Made by a program: the position numbers and the translations under genes. From positions 160,764 to 224,763 of the forward strand of contig NZ_KK366049.1 of the NCBI RefSeq assembly GCF_000687165.1: 64,000 bases of DNA, read 5' to 3'. This document shows positions 33,344-41,378 of the stretch, in pieces. How positions within the stretch are numbered: the first letter of the stretch is position 1; the number at the start of each line of letters is the position of its first letter. This DNA comes from Paracidovorax oryzae ATCC 19882 (GTDB taxonomy: Bacteria; Pseudomonadota; Gammaproteobacteria; Burkholderiales; Burkholderiaceae_C). The notes under the pieces are model-generated. The model was not told the DNA's origin, made no database searches, and saw only the letters and a program-made list of their open reading frames with translations.

Positions 33344-34645
33344 TTACACCACGCCCGCGCCCCGCAACCGTGCCACGGCCGCCGCGTCCAGCCCCAGGTC
33401 CGCCAGGATCTCTTCGGTGTGCTGCCCGAGGGCGGGCGGCGCGTTGCGCAGTACCGGCGGCGTGGCCGACAGCCGCAACGGGCTGGCCACGCCGCGCACG
33501 GTGGCGATGCCATCGGCACCCGCGCTGCCGTCCGTCCGGCGCGGAAGCTCCACGGCGAGCCCGCGAGCGCGCACCTGCGGATCGTCGAAAGCCTGGGCGA
33601 TGCTGTTGATGGGACCGCACGGCACGGCCTTGTCCTCCAGCAGGGCAACCCACTGCGCGGTGGTGCGCGTGCGGGTCACGGCCTCCATGAGCGGCACCAG
33701 CTCGGCGCGGTGCCGCACGCGCAGCGTATTCGTGCTGAACCGTGGGTCCGATGCCCACGCGGCCTGCCCGGCAGCCGTGCAGAAGCGCGCGAACTGGCCG
33801 TCATTGCCGATGGCCAGCAGCATGGCGCCGTCGGCCGTGGGAAAGTCCTGGTAGGGCACCAGGCTGGGGTGGCTGTTGCCCTGCCGCCGGGGCGATTCCC
33901 CGGTGGCCAGCAAACCGGCCGCCTGGTTGGCCAGCACGGCCATGCCCACGTCCAGCAGCGCCATGTCGATATGCTGGCCCTGGCCGGTACCCGTGGCGGC
34001 GTTGTCGCGGGCATGCAGCGCTGCCAGGATGGCATTGCTGGCATACAGGCCCGTGAACAGGTCGATCACCGCCACGCCGACCCGCAGCGGGCCGCCGCCC
34101 GGCTCGCCATCGGCCCGGCCCGTGATGTCCATCAGGCCGGTCATGGCCTGCACCATCAGGTCGTAGCCGGCGCGGGGGGCATAGGGTCCATCCTGCCCGA
34201 AACCCGTCACGGAGCAATAGATGAGCCGCGGGTTCAGCGCCCGCAGGCTTGCGTGGTCCAGGCCGTATTGCTTCAGCCCGCCCACCTTGAAGTTCTCCAC
34301 CACCACGTCCGCCCGCAGTGCCATGTCCCGGAGCAGCGCCTGGCCTTCCGGGTGGGCCATGTCGATGGTGATGGAGCGCTTGTTGCGGTTGCAGGCCGTG
34401 AAATAGGCCGCCTGGTCCGTCTCGCGGCCCTCGGCATCCTTCAGGAACGGCGGGCCCCACTGGCGCGTGTCATCGCCCAGGCCGGGGCGCTCGACCTTGA
34501 CCACGTCCGCGCCCAGGTCGGCCAGCACCTGGGTGCACCACGGCCCGGCGAGCACGCGCGAGAGGTCGAGCACCCGGATCCCGGCGAGCGCGCCGCCCCC
34601 GGGGGCAGGGGAGGGCGAAGAGACGGGTGGGAGAGCCGCGTCCAT
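33344..34645 (-). CDS. gcdG: CaiB/BaiF CoA-transferase, probable glutaryl-CoA transferase
   Basis: This is a 433-residue class III CoA-transferase. It has GIRVLDLSRVLAGPWCTQVLADLGADVVKVE, the substrate/CoA region NRNKRSITIDM, and the catalytic aspartate D162 in AGYDLMVQAMTG. It lies 6 bases after glutaryl-CoA dehydrogenase on the same strand, with a divergent LysR gene beyond. The same trio (gcdR-gcdH-gcdG) in Pseudomonas degrades glutarate, with this enzyme activating glutarate using a CoA donor; I infer the same role here. Confidence 0.85.
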   Translation of the reverse strand: MDAALPPVSSPSPAPGGGALAGIRVLDLSRVLAGPWCTQVLADLGADVVKVERPGLGDDTRQWGPPFLKDAEGRETDQAAYFTACNRNKRSITIDMAHPEGQALLRDMALRADVVVENFKVGGLKQYGLDHASLRALNPRLIYCSVTGFGQDGPYAPRAGYDLMVQAMTGLMDITGRADGEPGGGPLRVGVAVIDLFTGLYASNAILAALHARDNAATGTGQGQHIDMALLDVGMAVLANQAAGLLATGESPRRQGNSHPSLVPYQDFPTADGAMLLAIGNDGQFARFCTAAGQAAWASDPRFSTNTLRVRHRAELVPLMEAVTRTRTTAQWVALLEDKAVPCGPINSIAQAFDDPQVRARGLAVELPRRTDGSAGADGIATVRGVASPLRLSATPPVLRNAPPALGQHTEEILADLGLDAAAVARLRGAGVV

Positions 34646-34651
34646 GGCGCC

Positions 34652-35851
34652 TCAGTTCGCGAACGCGGCGATGCCCGTCTGGGCGCGGCCCAGGATGAGC
34701 GCGTGCACATCGTGCGTGCCCTCGTAGGTGTTGACCACCTCCAGGTTCACCAGGTGCCGCGCCACGCCGAACTCGTCGCTGATGCCGTTGCCGCCCATCA
34801 TGTCGCGCGCCAAGCGGGCGATGTCCAGCGCCTTGCCGCAGCTGTTGCGCTTGATGATGGAGGTGGCTTCCACGGCGGCCGTGCCCTCGTCCTTCATGCG
34901 TCCCAGGCGCAGGCAGGCCTGCAGGCCGATGGCGATTTCGGTCTGCATGTCGGCCAGTTTCTTCTGGATGAGCTGGTTGGCGGCGAGCGGCCTGCCGAAC
35001 TGCTTGCGGTCCAGCGTGTACTGGCGCGCGGTGTGCCAGCAGAACTCGGCCGCGCCCAGTGCGCCCCAGGCGATGCCGTAGCGCGCGCTGTTCAGGCAGG
35101 TGAACGGGCCCTTCAGACCCTGCACCTCGGGGAAGGCGTTCTCCTCGGGCACGAACACGTCGTCCATCACGATCTCGCCGGTGATGGAGGCACGCAGGCC
35201 CACCTTGCCGTGGATGGCCGGCGCCGTGAGGCCCTGCATGCCCTTTTCCAGCACGAAGCCGCGGATGGGGCCCACTGCGCCGGCCTCGCTCACCTCCTTC
35301 GCCCAGACGACGAACACGTCGGCGATGGGGCTGTTGGTGATCCACATCTTGCTGCCCTTGAGCTTGTAGCCGCCGGCGGTCTTGTAGGCGCGCGTGGCCA
35401 TGCTGCCGGGGTCGGAACCGTGGTCGGGCTCGGTCAGGCCGAAGCAGCCGATCCACTCGCCGCTCGCCAGCTTCGGCAGGTACTTCTGCTTCTGCGCCTC
35501 GGTGCCGAACTCGAAGATCGGCACCATCACCAGCGAACTCTGCACGCTGGCCATGGAGCGATAGCCCGAATCGATGCGCTCGATCTCGCGCGCGATCAGC
35601 CCGTAGGCCACGTAGTTCAGCCCGGGGCCGCCGTACTGCTCGGGAATGGTGGGGCCCAGCAGGCCCAGCTCGCCCATCTCGCGGAAGATGGCCGTGTCGG
35701 TCTTCTCGTGGCGGAACTGCTCCAGCACGCGGGTCGCCAGCCGGTCGCGGCAGTAGGCCGCTGCGGCATCGCGCACCATGCGCTCGTCGTCGCTGAGCTG
35801 CTGGTCGAGCAGGAAGGGGTCTTCCCAGTGGAAGGCGGCAGGGCGGGCCAT
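34652..35851 (-). CDS. gcdH: Glutaryl-CoA dehydrogenase
   Basis: This 399-residue acyl-CoA dehydrogenase oxidises and decarboxylates glutaryl-CoA to crotonyl-CoA, linking lysine/glutarate breakdown to central metabolism. Seen are [32 protein letters not shown], the [15 protein letters not shown] block, and the catalytic base E377 in [20 protein letters not shown], typical of this subfamily. An ATG preceded by AGGAGACACACC starts it. It heads the gcdHG operon and faces the LysR gene, which probably controls it. Confidence 0.94.
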   Translation of the reverse strand: MARPAAFHWEDPFLLDQQLSDDERMVRDAAAAYCRDRLATRVLEQFRHEKTDTAIFREMGELGLLGPTIPEQYGGPGLNYVAYGLIAREIERIDSGYRSMASVQSSLVMVPIFEFGTEAQKQKYLPKLASGEWIGCFGLTEPDHGSDPGSMATRAYKTAGGYKLKGSKMWITNSPIADVFVVWAKEVSEAGAVGPIRGFVLEKGMQGLTAPAIHGKVGLRASITGEIVMDDVFVPEENAFPEVQGLKGPFTCLNSARYGIAWGALGAAEFCWHTARQYTLDRKQFGRPLAANQLIQKKLADMQTEIAIGLQACLRLGRMKDEGTAAVEATSIIKRNSCGKALDIARLARDMMGGNGISDEFGVARHLVNLEVVNTYEGTHDVHALILGRAQTGIAAFAN

Positions 35852-36004
35852 GGTGTGTCTCCTGAAAATCGGGCGAAAGATGTGACTTGCCGGTTCGGCA
35901 TGTCACTCGGAATGCGTGGATGCTATGCCTTGCGGACGGGCTGCGGCAAGCGATGAAGTCGCATCCAGAAATGAGGTTATGGAATACCTGTGTAGCATCC
36001 CCCC

Positions 36005-36904
36005 ATGCGCCGCACCCTGCCGTCCACCCAGGCCCTGGCCTGCTTCGAAGCCGCCGCCCGCCACGAAAGCTACACACGCGCCGCCCAGGAGCTGTTCCTC
36101 ACGCAAAGCGCCGTGTCGCGGCAGATCATGGCGCTGGAGGAGTTCCTGGGCGTCGCCCTGTTCCGCCGCACCCGCCACGGGGTCGCCCTGACGCCTGCCG
36201 GCACCCACTATGCGGCCCAGGTCGGGCGCTGGCTCGAAGGCCTGGAGCGCGACACGCTCGACGTCATGGCCCACCAGGGGCAGGGCGGCTCCATCCGCCT
36301 CGCCGCCGTGCCCACGTTCGCCACCCGCTGGCTGGTGCCCCGCCTGCCCCGGCTGGCCGAGCGGCATCCCGACATCGTCGTCCACATCGAGACCCAGGTG
36401 CGCCCCTTCCTCTTCGCGGACGCGGGCTTCGATGCGGCCCTCTACGCCGGCACGCCCGAGCAGGTGGCCAACTGGCCCGGCACCCAGGCCCTGCGGTTGA
36501 TGCAGGAGGACGTGGCGCCGGTCTGCAGCCCCGCGCTGCTGCCGGAGGGCCGGCCCCTGCCGCCGGAAGCCCTGGCTGAACTGCCGCTGCTGCAGCAGAC
36601 GACACGGCCGCTGGCCTGGCGCCAGTGGTTCGAGTCCATGGGGGTGCATGCCCCCCAGCATGCCCTGGACGGCCCGCGCTATGAACTCTTTTCCATGTCC
36701 GCCGTGGCGGCCGCCCACGGTCTGGGCGTGGCGCTGGTGCCGCTGATGCTGATCGAGCCCGAGCGCGCGCGGGGCGAACTGGTGCCGGCCTGCGACCACC
36801 CGCCGCGGGGAGGGCGGGGCTACTACTTCGTCACCCCCGCGCAGTCCCAGCCGCCCGTCGTCGCGGCCTTCTCTGCCTGGCTGCAGGACATGGCCGCGTC
36901 TTGA
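36005..36904 (+). CDS. gcdR: LysR-family regulator, probable GcdR
   Basis: This 299-residue LysR-type regulator has a winged helix-turn-helix at about residues 8-65 (LACFEAAARHESYTRAAQELFLTQSAVSRQI) and an effector-binding domain from about 90 to 295 (IRLAAVPTFATRWLVPRLP). It belongs to the GcvA-like group. It is divergent from gcdH with about 150 bases between starts, so it probably activates gcdHG in response to glutarate or glutaryl-CoA; this is inferred from position and the Pseudomonas parallel. Confidence 0.88.
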   Translation: MRRTLPSTQALACFEAAARHESYTRAAQELFLTQSAVSRQIMALEEFLGVALFRRTRHGVALTPAGTHYAAQVGRWLEGLERDTLDVMAHQGQGGSIRLAAVPTFATRWLVPRLPRLAERHPDIVVHIETQVRPFLFADAGFDAALYAGTPEQVANWPGTQALRLMQEDVAPVCSPALLPEGRPLPPEALAELPLLQQTTRPLAWRQWFESMGVHAPQHALDGPRYELFSMSAVAAAHGLGVALVPLMLIEPERARGELVPACDHPPRGGRGYYFVTPAQSQPPVVAAFSAWLQDMAAS

Positions 36905-37029
36905 CCGTGACAGCGCCCTGTCCGGTTGCATCGGCCGCCACCCCGGGCTAGGCTGTGCCTGCCTGCTGTAGAGCAGGCGCTTGCAGGCTCTGTTTCCCTG
37001 CCTATCGTCACAACAAGGAGTACCGGCAC

Positions 37030-37260
37030 ATGCAAAACCACACGAGCGGCACCTACCACGCCCCCCACTTCGATCCCACGGTCGATGAACTCGAAGCCCT
37101 CAAGCAACTGGAAATCGGCCGCGCCATCAGCGTGCCGGAGGCCCTGCGCCACCACCTGTCGGGCCGCCTCTACGAGCGTGGCTACATCGCGAAGAACGCC
37201 ACCGGCGACCTGGTCATCACCGACAGCGGCCGGGCCGTCATCCGCCGCCAGGAAAGCTGA
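37030..37260 (+). CDS. Small hypothetical protein, winged-helix-like
   Basis: The 76-residue protein has a strong ribosome binding site (AAGGAG, 37015-37020) and is followed by a good terminator. The sequence HFDPTVDELEALKQLEIGR followed by LYERGYIAKNATGDLVITDSGRAVIRR resembles the recognition helix and wing of a small winged helix, but I cannot assign a family. It stands alone after gcdR, probably as a monocistronic transcript. Confidence 0.7.
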   Translation: MQNHTSGTYHAPHFDPTVDELEALKQLEIGRAISVPEALRHHLSGRLYERGYIAKNATGDLVITDSGRAVIRRQES

Positions 37261-37612
37261 TCCGCCGCCGCGCGCCAGGCCGGGGTCGCACCCCGGCTTT
37301 CTCTTTTCCGCCGCCCGACCGTCCGACACCGGACCGGCATTCGTCCTACACCGCGGAATTCGGGGATTTCATACAGTAGCGGCTGTGCCTGCAGGAGACG
37401 GGAATTGTTCCCCTCCTCCGGCAGGTGCCCAAGGATTGACAACAAGTGGCCAGGCCCGGTGACGGATCGTCCCGCGGCGGGCTCTCGTGAAGGTGGTCCG
37501 GGCGGCGTGGCCCCCGGCTGTTTTCCAGGAATTCCGCGCCGGCCATGGCGCCATTTTTCGATGCGTTGCGCATCGACCCCGGCCGGGCAATGTTCCCCAT
37601 TGAAGGACGAAC
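37261..37612. other. Intergenic region with hairpins, no gene seen
   Basis: Besides the terminator at 37279-37306 this holds GGGAATTGTTCCC (37400-37412, a small palindrome), a perfect TTGACA at 37436-37441 without a matching -10, and a 7-bp perfect hairpin CGATGCG-TTG-CGCATCG (37559-37575) shortly before the 30-residue ORF. No protein-coding signal was found on either strand. Confidence 0.5.
37279..37306 (+). terminator. Intrinsic terminator of 76-residue gene
   Basis: GCCGGGGT (37279-37286), loop CGC, ACCCCGGC (37290-37297), then TTTCTCTTTT. It starts 18 bases after the stop codon and is a clear intrinsic terminator. Confidence 0.85.
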
Positions 37613-37705
37613 ATGAAAGAAATGCTGACTGTCGTGGCCGGATTCGTGCTTTTTTCCAGCCTGGGTATTGCCTACTTCGCGGCATCCGTCATGAGTGGAT
37701 TCTGA
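37613..37705 (+). CDS. Putative 30-residue single-span membrane peptide
   Basis: ATG at 37613 with GAAGGA 8 bases upstream opens a 30-codon frame ending TGA at 37705. The product is one hydrophobic helix, MLTVVAGFVLFSSLGIAYF, followed by AASVMSGF, with a charged MKE start. This is the profile of small inner-membrane proteins such as those that modulate pumps or sensors. I know no family for it. The codon usage and the good ribosome binding site argue for it; nothing else does. Confidence 0.5.
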   Translation: MKEMLTVVAGFVLFSSLGIAYFAASVMSGF

Positions 37706-37935
37706 GCAGGCCCTTGCGCCCTCGCTCTCCCTCGCTCCCATTCCCCCATGCCTTCCCTGCACCGCTCCCCTGCCGACAAGGGCGACCAGCCCGTCGAGCC
37801 CGATGTCCCGGCGCCTCCGCCGGAGCCGGCCGATATGCCTCCCCATTGCGGGTGGCTGCCGGGCCCCATGGCCGTAGCACGGGCCCGGCCCTGACGGCCC
37901 CGAACCCTTCCGCCACTCCTCCAAGGAACTCCGCC

Positions 37936-38163
37936 ATGCTGTCCCGCACCACCCCGTCTCCCGCCACGCAGCAACAGGTGGATGCCGCAGAGAAGCGGGT
38001 GGGCGAGGTGCTGGAGGATCTGGAGGCAGACACCCAGGCCGAGGTGAGCAAGATCACGCTGGAGGACGTGGTGGACACCAATCCCCGTACCGGCCGGCCG
38101 GAAGTGCAGAAGCACGTGGACATCACCGTGGAGCCGAAGGCCGAGCGGAAGTGGTCCCGGTAA
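37936..38163 (+). CDS. Small acidic hypothetical protein
   Basis: The 75-residue protein has AAGGA 9 bases before ATG. It is helical and polar (TQQQVDAAEKRVGEVLEDLE, VSKITLEDVVDTNPRTGRPE, then HVDITVEPKAERKWSR), with no Cys, signal or membrane segment. No family is recognised. The preceding 230 bases contain only a Pro-rich 49-codon ORF from 37748 that I do not trust. Confidence 0.6.
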   Translation: MLSRTTPSPATQQQVDAAEKRVGEVLEDLEADTQAEVSKITLEDVVDTNPRTGRPEVQKHVDITVEPKAERKWSR

Positions 38164-38210
38164 GCGGCTGCCGGCGCGCTTTGCCCGGCAAGCCGCTCCA
38201 CGCTTGTGCT

Positions 38211-39155
38211 TCAGCGACGGCGGCGCATCGTGCCAACGGCGAACAGGCCGAGCAGACCCGCCATGAGCACCAGGCCCCACTGGGAAAGGGTCGGGATCGG
38301 GGCGGGGGTGGCCACTGCATCTGCATAGGTCAGAGCGATCGATCCGTTACCGCCTGCGGCGTTCGCCGCACCCGCATTGCTGGCCACGCTGATGACAGCG
38401 CCGTTCGGTCCGACGCTGCCACCGCCGCCTCCGCCGGCATCGGCACCGGCCGCGCCGCCTGCCCCGCCGCCGCCATAGCCCCCGCCGCCCCCGCCACTGG
38501 CGCAGTTGGTGCCCGTTGCTCCGGTGCCTCCCGTACCGGTGCCCGAGCCTGATCCGCCGACCGCACCCGCCGTCGCGTTCTGATCGAAGCCACCGGTGCC
38601 GCCGGCACCGCCATTGCCACTGCCGCCTGCGCCCACAGGACAGGTCCGGCTGACAGCATTTGCTCCGGCGGCTCCGCCGATGCCGTTGCTGCCACCACTT
38701 CCGCCCGTCGCCCCGCCATTGCCGCCGGCACTTCCGTTGCCGTTGCCTCCATTGCCGCCGGAGCCGCCCCCGCCGCCGCCGCCGCCAGCAATGATCTGGT
38801 TGGCCGTGCCCGGATCGATTTGGGAGGATCCGCCGCCGGCGCCGCCCTGGGAGGCCCTGCGTGCACCGCCGCCGCCCACGAACATGTTCAGCGTCTGGCC
38901 AGGGGTGACCTGCAGGGATACGGTCACGACGCCGCCGTTACCACCGGCTGCTCCATATCCGCCACCTCCGCCGCCGCCCGTGGCGACAACATTCACGCTG
39001 GTCACACCGGCAGGCACGGTCCAGGTCGCGGCCCCAGGAGTGGAAAAGGTCGTGGTCGCGGCGAAGGCGGTTCCGGCGAGCAACAGGCTGGCGGCGATCG
39101 CTTGGCAGAGAGGCGCGGCGGCCGCAAAGGGTTTGCGGAGAACGGCGGTAGTCAT
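38211..39155 (-). CDS. Glycine-rich IPTL-CTERM surface protein
   Basis: This is a 314-residue secreted protein. It has a signal peptide (LCQAIAASLLLAGTAFA), a short beta domain (TTFSTPGAATWTVPAGVTSVNVVATGG), then about 200 residues dominated by Gly with Ser/Asn/Ala. It ends in the sorting signal IPTLSQWGLVLMAGLLGLF followed by RRRR. IPTL-CTERM tails are thought to be recognised by an exosortase-like system and are frequent in Comamonadaceae. The Gly-rich body resembles other bacterial glycine-rich surface proteins, probably an extended or polyglycine-helix structure. Two cysteines flank the repeats (RTCPVGAG, TNCASGG). It is monocistronic. Confidence 0.88.
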   Translation of the reverse strand: MTTAVLRKPFAAAAPLCQAIAASLLLAGTAFAATTTFSTPGAATWTVPAGVTSVNVVATGGGGGGGYGAAGGNGGVVTVSLQVTPGQTLNMFVGGGGARRASQGGAGGGSSQIDPGTANQIIAGGGGGGGGSGGNGGNGNGSAGGNGGATGGSGGSNGIGGAAGANAVSRTCPVGAGGSGNGGAGGTGGFDQNATAGAVGGSGSGTGTGGTGATGTNCASGGGGGGYGGGGAGGAAGADAGGGGGGSVGPNGAVISVASNAGAANAAGGNGSIALTYADAVATPAPIPTLSQWGLVLMAGLLGLFAVGTMRRRR

Positions 39156-39251
39156 GGATGAGCTTTGATGGAGTGGTGGTCGATACGTTTTGATGCAAAG
39201 GCATTATCTTGATTTCTACGCGTGCTCTGAGAGGAATGCGCGTACGGCTTG

Positions 39252-39594
39252 CCGGATTCCGGAATCGCCGAGACCGTCAACCGCGCCGCGTTCTACGACC
39301 GGCTTGTGGCAAAGGGCACAGCCACGCAGAAGCCTCCTTCATGGTCCGCGACCTGATCGACTTCAGCATGGTCCGGCAGCCACGCTGTGGCGCGCTTCCT
39401 CACCCAGTCTGTGCCGTTCCTGAACGGCGTTCAACAACGTCAGCGAGCGGATGGCCGCCCTCGACCAGCGCTCCAAGGCGATCACTGCCGACCCGAGCGA
39501 GATCGGCGGAGACAAGCGCCAGCGCCTGAACACGATCGAGCGACTGCGGGCAGAGATCGGGCATCGGATCAGCGTGCTGTCGATCGCTCCCTGA
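39252..39594 (+). pseudogene. Frameshifted phage-like relic
   Basis: A protein-like signal runs through several frames: SGIAETVNRAAFYDRLVAKG in one, GHSHAEASFMVRDLIDFSM in the second (shift near 39314), SGSHAVARFLTQSVPFLNG back in the first (shift near 39370), and ERMAALDQRSKAITADPSE to a stop at 39594 in the third. Together these resemble a conserved segment of large phage/plasmid polyvalent proteins (AAFY.RL...G.S.AEA...ARDLLDFSM....RFLTQ.VPF.N). The match is from memory. At least three frameshifts mean it is dead. Confidence 0.5.
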
Positions 39595-39695
39595 GCACGT
39601 ATGTTGAGAGATTGGCCGCGAGCACCGTGGCCGAAGCGTCGAAGCTACTGCGGTTTGCTCCAGTAGAGGTGTACGACGCCGGGTCGACCCCAAAG

Positions 39696-40547
39696 TTAAA
39701 GTGACTGAAGGTCTATTACAGAGTGTGCGCCCGCAATCACTGTAGTTACTGGTGTTGGGATCACGTCAACCGCGATCGCTTCCCGGCGTATTTCTTCGAT
39801 GTTCTCTATGAGGGCCTCGCGCTGCTTTTCCCCAAAGACTGCAGAATCCTCAGGGGGGACAGCAAAAACTAAGGCAGATTTTCTTATTCCGCCAAGCTCT
39901 TGAGCTCTTTGCAGTTCAAAAATTTTGCTTCTCGCAGTGCTAACACTGCCGGGCTGTCGAACAGGGTGAAGGACGGAGAACTGAACAATGAGGTTTTTGG
40001 AATAAAAGCCAAATCTAACAGGAACACCATTATCCACAACTGGTGTTTTAATATTTAGAAATTCTTTCAAGTCGGGACGAAGAGCCGCGATCGTAGACCT
40101 AACTTCTGATCCGAATTGTCTGTTTCCATCTTCAACCTTGGAATTGGCATCCTCATCCGGATCGTCAATTGCGTCCAGGTTTGTGAGACTACTGTAGAGT
40201 AGAGCAGCCTGCTTTAAAACTTCGGTGAAATCATGGGCAGCGGTTTGGCGTAGCGCTCCTGGAGATAATCCCATCAATGGATCTTTCAGCGCTTCGAGGC
40301 CTGCTCGTTTTGCAACCAACAAAGCGGTAGCAAGAGCATGGTCGATGAGTTTTATCGCGCCCGCTGCTTTGTCGCCATAGAGGCTTTCAAGGACATCATT
40401 TCGTAGAGCTCTTCTCGCTTGCCACGTTTCCCCGTGACGCCCCACAACCCCGGCCATGAGGCGCTCTCCTGACCCAGCGACCGGCTCCCAGTAAACGGGA
40501 CGCCAGTCAGCGAGTACGGTCGGCTTCTGATCGAGGTTGCTGGTCAT
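39696..40547 (-). CDS. Unknown protein paired with HipA-like kinase
   Basis: The 283-residue protein belongs to no family I can name. It opens with VYWEPVAGSGERLMAGVVGRHG, a strand-loop-strand pattern vaguely like DUF3037 proteins, which accompany HipA-like kinases elsewhere; I treat this only as a hint. A helical part follows (about 40-130, DVLESLYGDKAAGAIKLIDH), then an alpha/beta part with IKTPVVDNGVPVRFGFYSKN and a C-terminal IAVDVIPTPVTTVIAGAHSV. There is no signal or membrane segment. Its ATG overlaps the kinase stop (ATGA), so the two are co-translated. G+C is near 50%, far below the surroundings. Confidence 0.7.
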   Translation of the reverse strand: MTSNLDQKPTVLADWRPVYWEPVAGSGERLMAGVVGRHGETWQARRALRNDVLESLYGDKAAGAIKLIDHALATALLVAKRAGLEALKDPLMGLSPGALRQTAAHDFTEVLKQAALLYSSLTNLDAIDDPDEDANSKVEDGNRQFGSEVRSTIAALRPDLKEFLNIKTPVVDNGVPVRFGFYSKNLIVQFSVLHPVRQPGSVSTARSKIFELQRAQELGGIRKSALVFAVPPEDSAVFGEKQREALIENIEEIRREAIAVDVIPTPVTTVIAGAHSVIDLQSL

Positions 40548-41314
40548 CGTGTAGGAGGCGGAGAAAGAAGATCCTCGGGCTGAGGGAAACGATGGAGCAC
40601 CTTTTGGCTCAACAGTTCAAGCCCCTCGGCAAGGGTTGTTGCGAACTCTATACCATTGCTGCCAGCAGGTGGCAACCCTTCCGGAAAGCTGGCAGGCGGA
40701 GCGGTCGCAATCAACGCCGCGGCCTTCATTGCTTTGTCCCGGACGCTTTCGTAACCGCCTTGTAGACACACCAACCTCACAAGACGATTCTGGTCTGGCT
40801 CAACGCTGTTTCCCAGGGCCCCTTCATGGTCGATCCATGCAACCTCGGTTCCATCCCACAATATGTTTTCTAGGTGGCGGTCACGATTTTTTATAGCTTC
40901 GTCGGCAGCTATGGCGAGAGGCGTTTGACTGAATCCTGAAATTAGCTCCCCAGCGCGCACTCTTAGTTCGTGTCGAACGTCTGGCGGGAGTTCATCATCA
41001 AAGCCAAGGTTTTGCTTGAAATCTGGAAACCCGTTGTCTGCAGACGCAAATGCAAGGGTGCCAGTCTTGTCGCGCACAAGTATGGGCTGAGGTACATGCA
41101 ATCCCCAATTCCTGAGCACCAAGGAGCAGAAAATCTCTATGGATAAAGAGGGCTGAGATAGTCTTTTTAGCACCGCGGCTTGTATGGAGCCATCCTCCAT
41201 TTTTATGACGCAGCGTACCGGTCGGTTGTTGCCGTGTCCTACCGGTGTTTCCGTGCCTTCGCATAAGGTTGCGTGGGAAATTCTTGCAAATATCCTGTTA
41301 TTTTCCTGCGGCAT
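40544..41314 (-). CDS. HipA-like/PI3K-like protein kinase
   Basis: The 256-residue protein carries a minimal kinase core: AAVLKRLS with ATP-lysine K50, helix-C glutamate E60, catalytic loop NRDRHLEN (143-150) with D145 and N150, and metal motif WIDHEGAL with D162. NRDRH..N and IDHE are the HipA/PI3-4-kinase-like variants of HRD and DFG. At about 250 residues it matches the short HipA-like domain rather than full HipA (about 440). GGGAGGAAATATA before ATG is a strong ribosome binding site. It is the first gene of a low-G+C two-gene operon next to tRNA-Leu. The substrate is unknown; the partner protein is an obvious candidate. Confidence 0.72.
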   Translation of the reverse strand: MPQENNRIFARISHATLCEGTETPVGHGNNRPVRCVIKMEDGSIQAAVLKRLSQPSLSIEIFCSLVLRNWGLHVPQPILVRDKTGTLAFASADNGFPDFKQNLGFDDELPPDVRHELRVRAGELISGFSQTPLAIAADEAIKNRDRHLENILWDGTEVAWIDHEGALGNSVEPDQNRLVRLVCLQGGYESVRDKAMKAAALIATAPPASFPEGLPPAGSNGIEFATTLAEGLELLSQKVLHRFPQPEDLLSPPPTR

Positions 41315-41378
41315 TATATTTCCTCCCAGTATTGCCGGTTTATTATTTTTGCCGTGCGATAGACATTAGAAGCATCGA

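Noticed and set aside
37436..37441. Perfect TTGACA -35 box
   Set aside because: No acceptable -10 hexamer lies 16-18 bases downstream.
37748..37894. 49-codon Pro-rich ORF
   Set aside because: It has no ribosome binding site, a proline-rich random-looking product, and lies between better ORFs.
38400..38960. Dense direct repeats resembling a CRISPR array or microsatellite
   Set aside because: They are codon-level repeats encoding the polyglycine region of the IPTL-CTERM protein; no regular spacers.
39256..39264. CCGGAATCG matching part of the tRNA-Leu T-arm as a possible att site
   Set aside because: Only about 9 bases match and they fall inside the relic coding sequence; too short to claim an attachment repeat.
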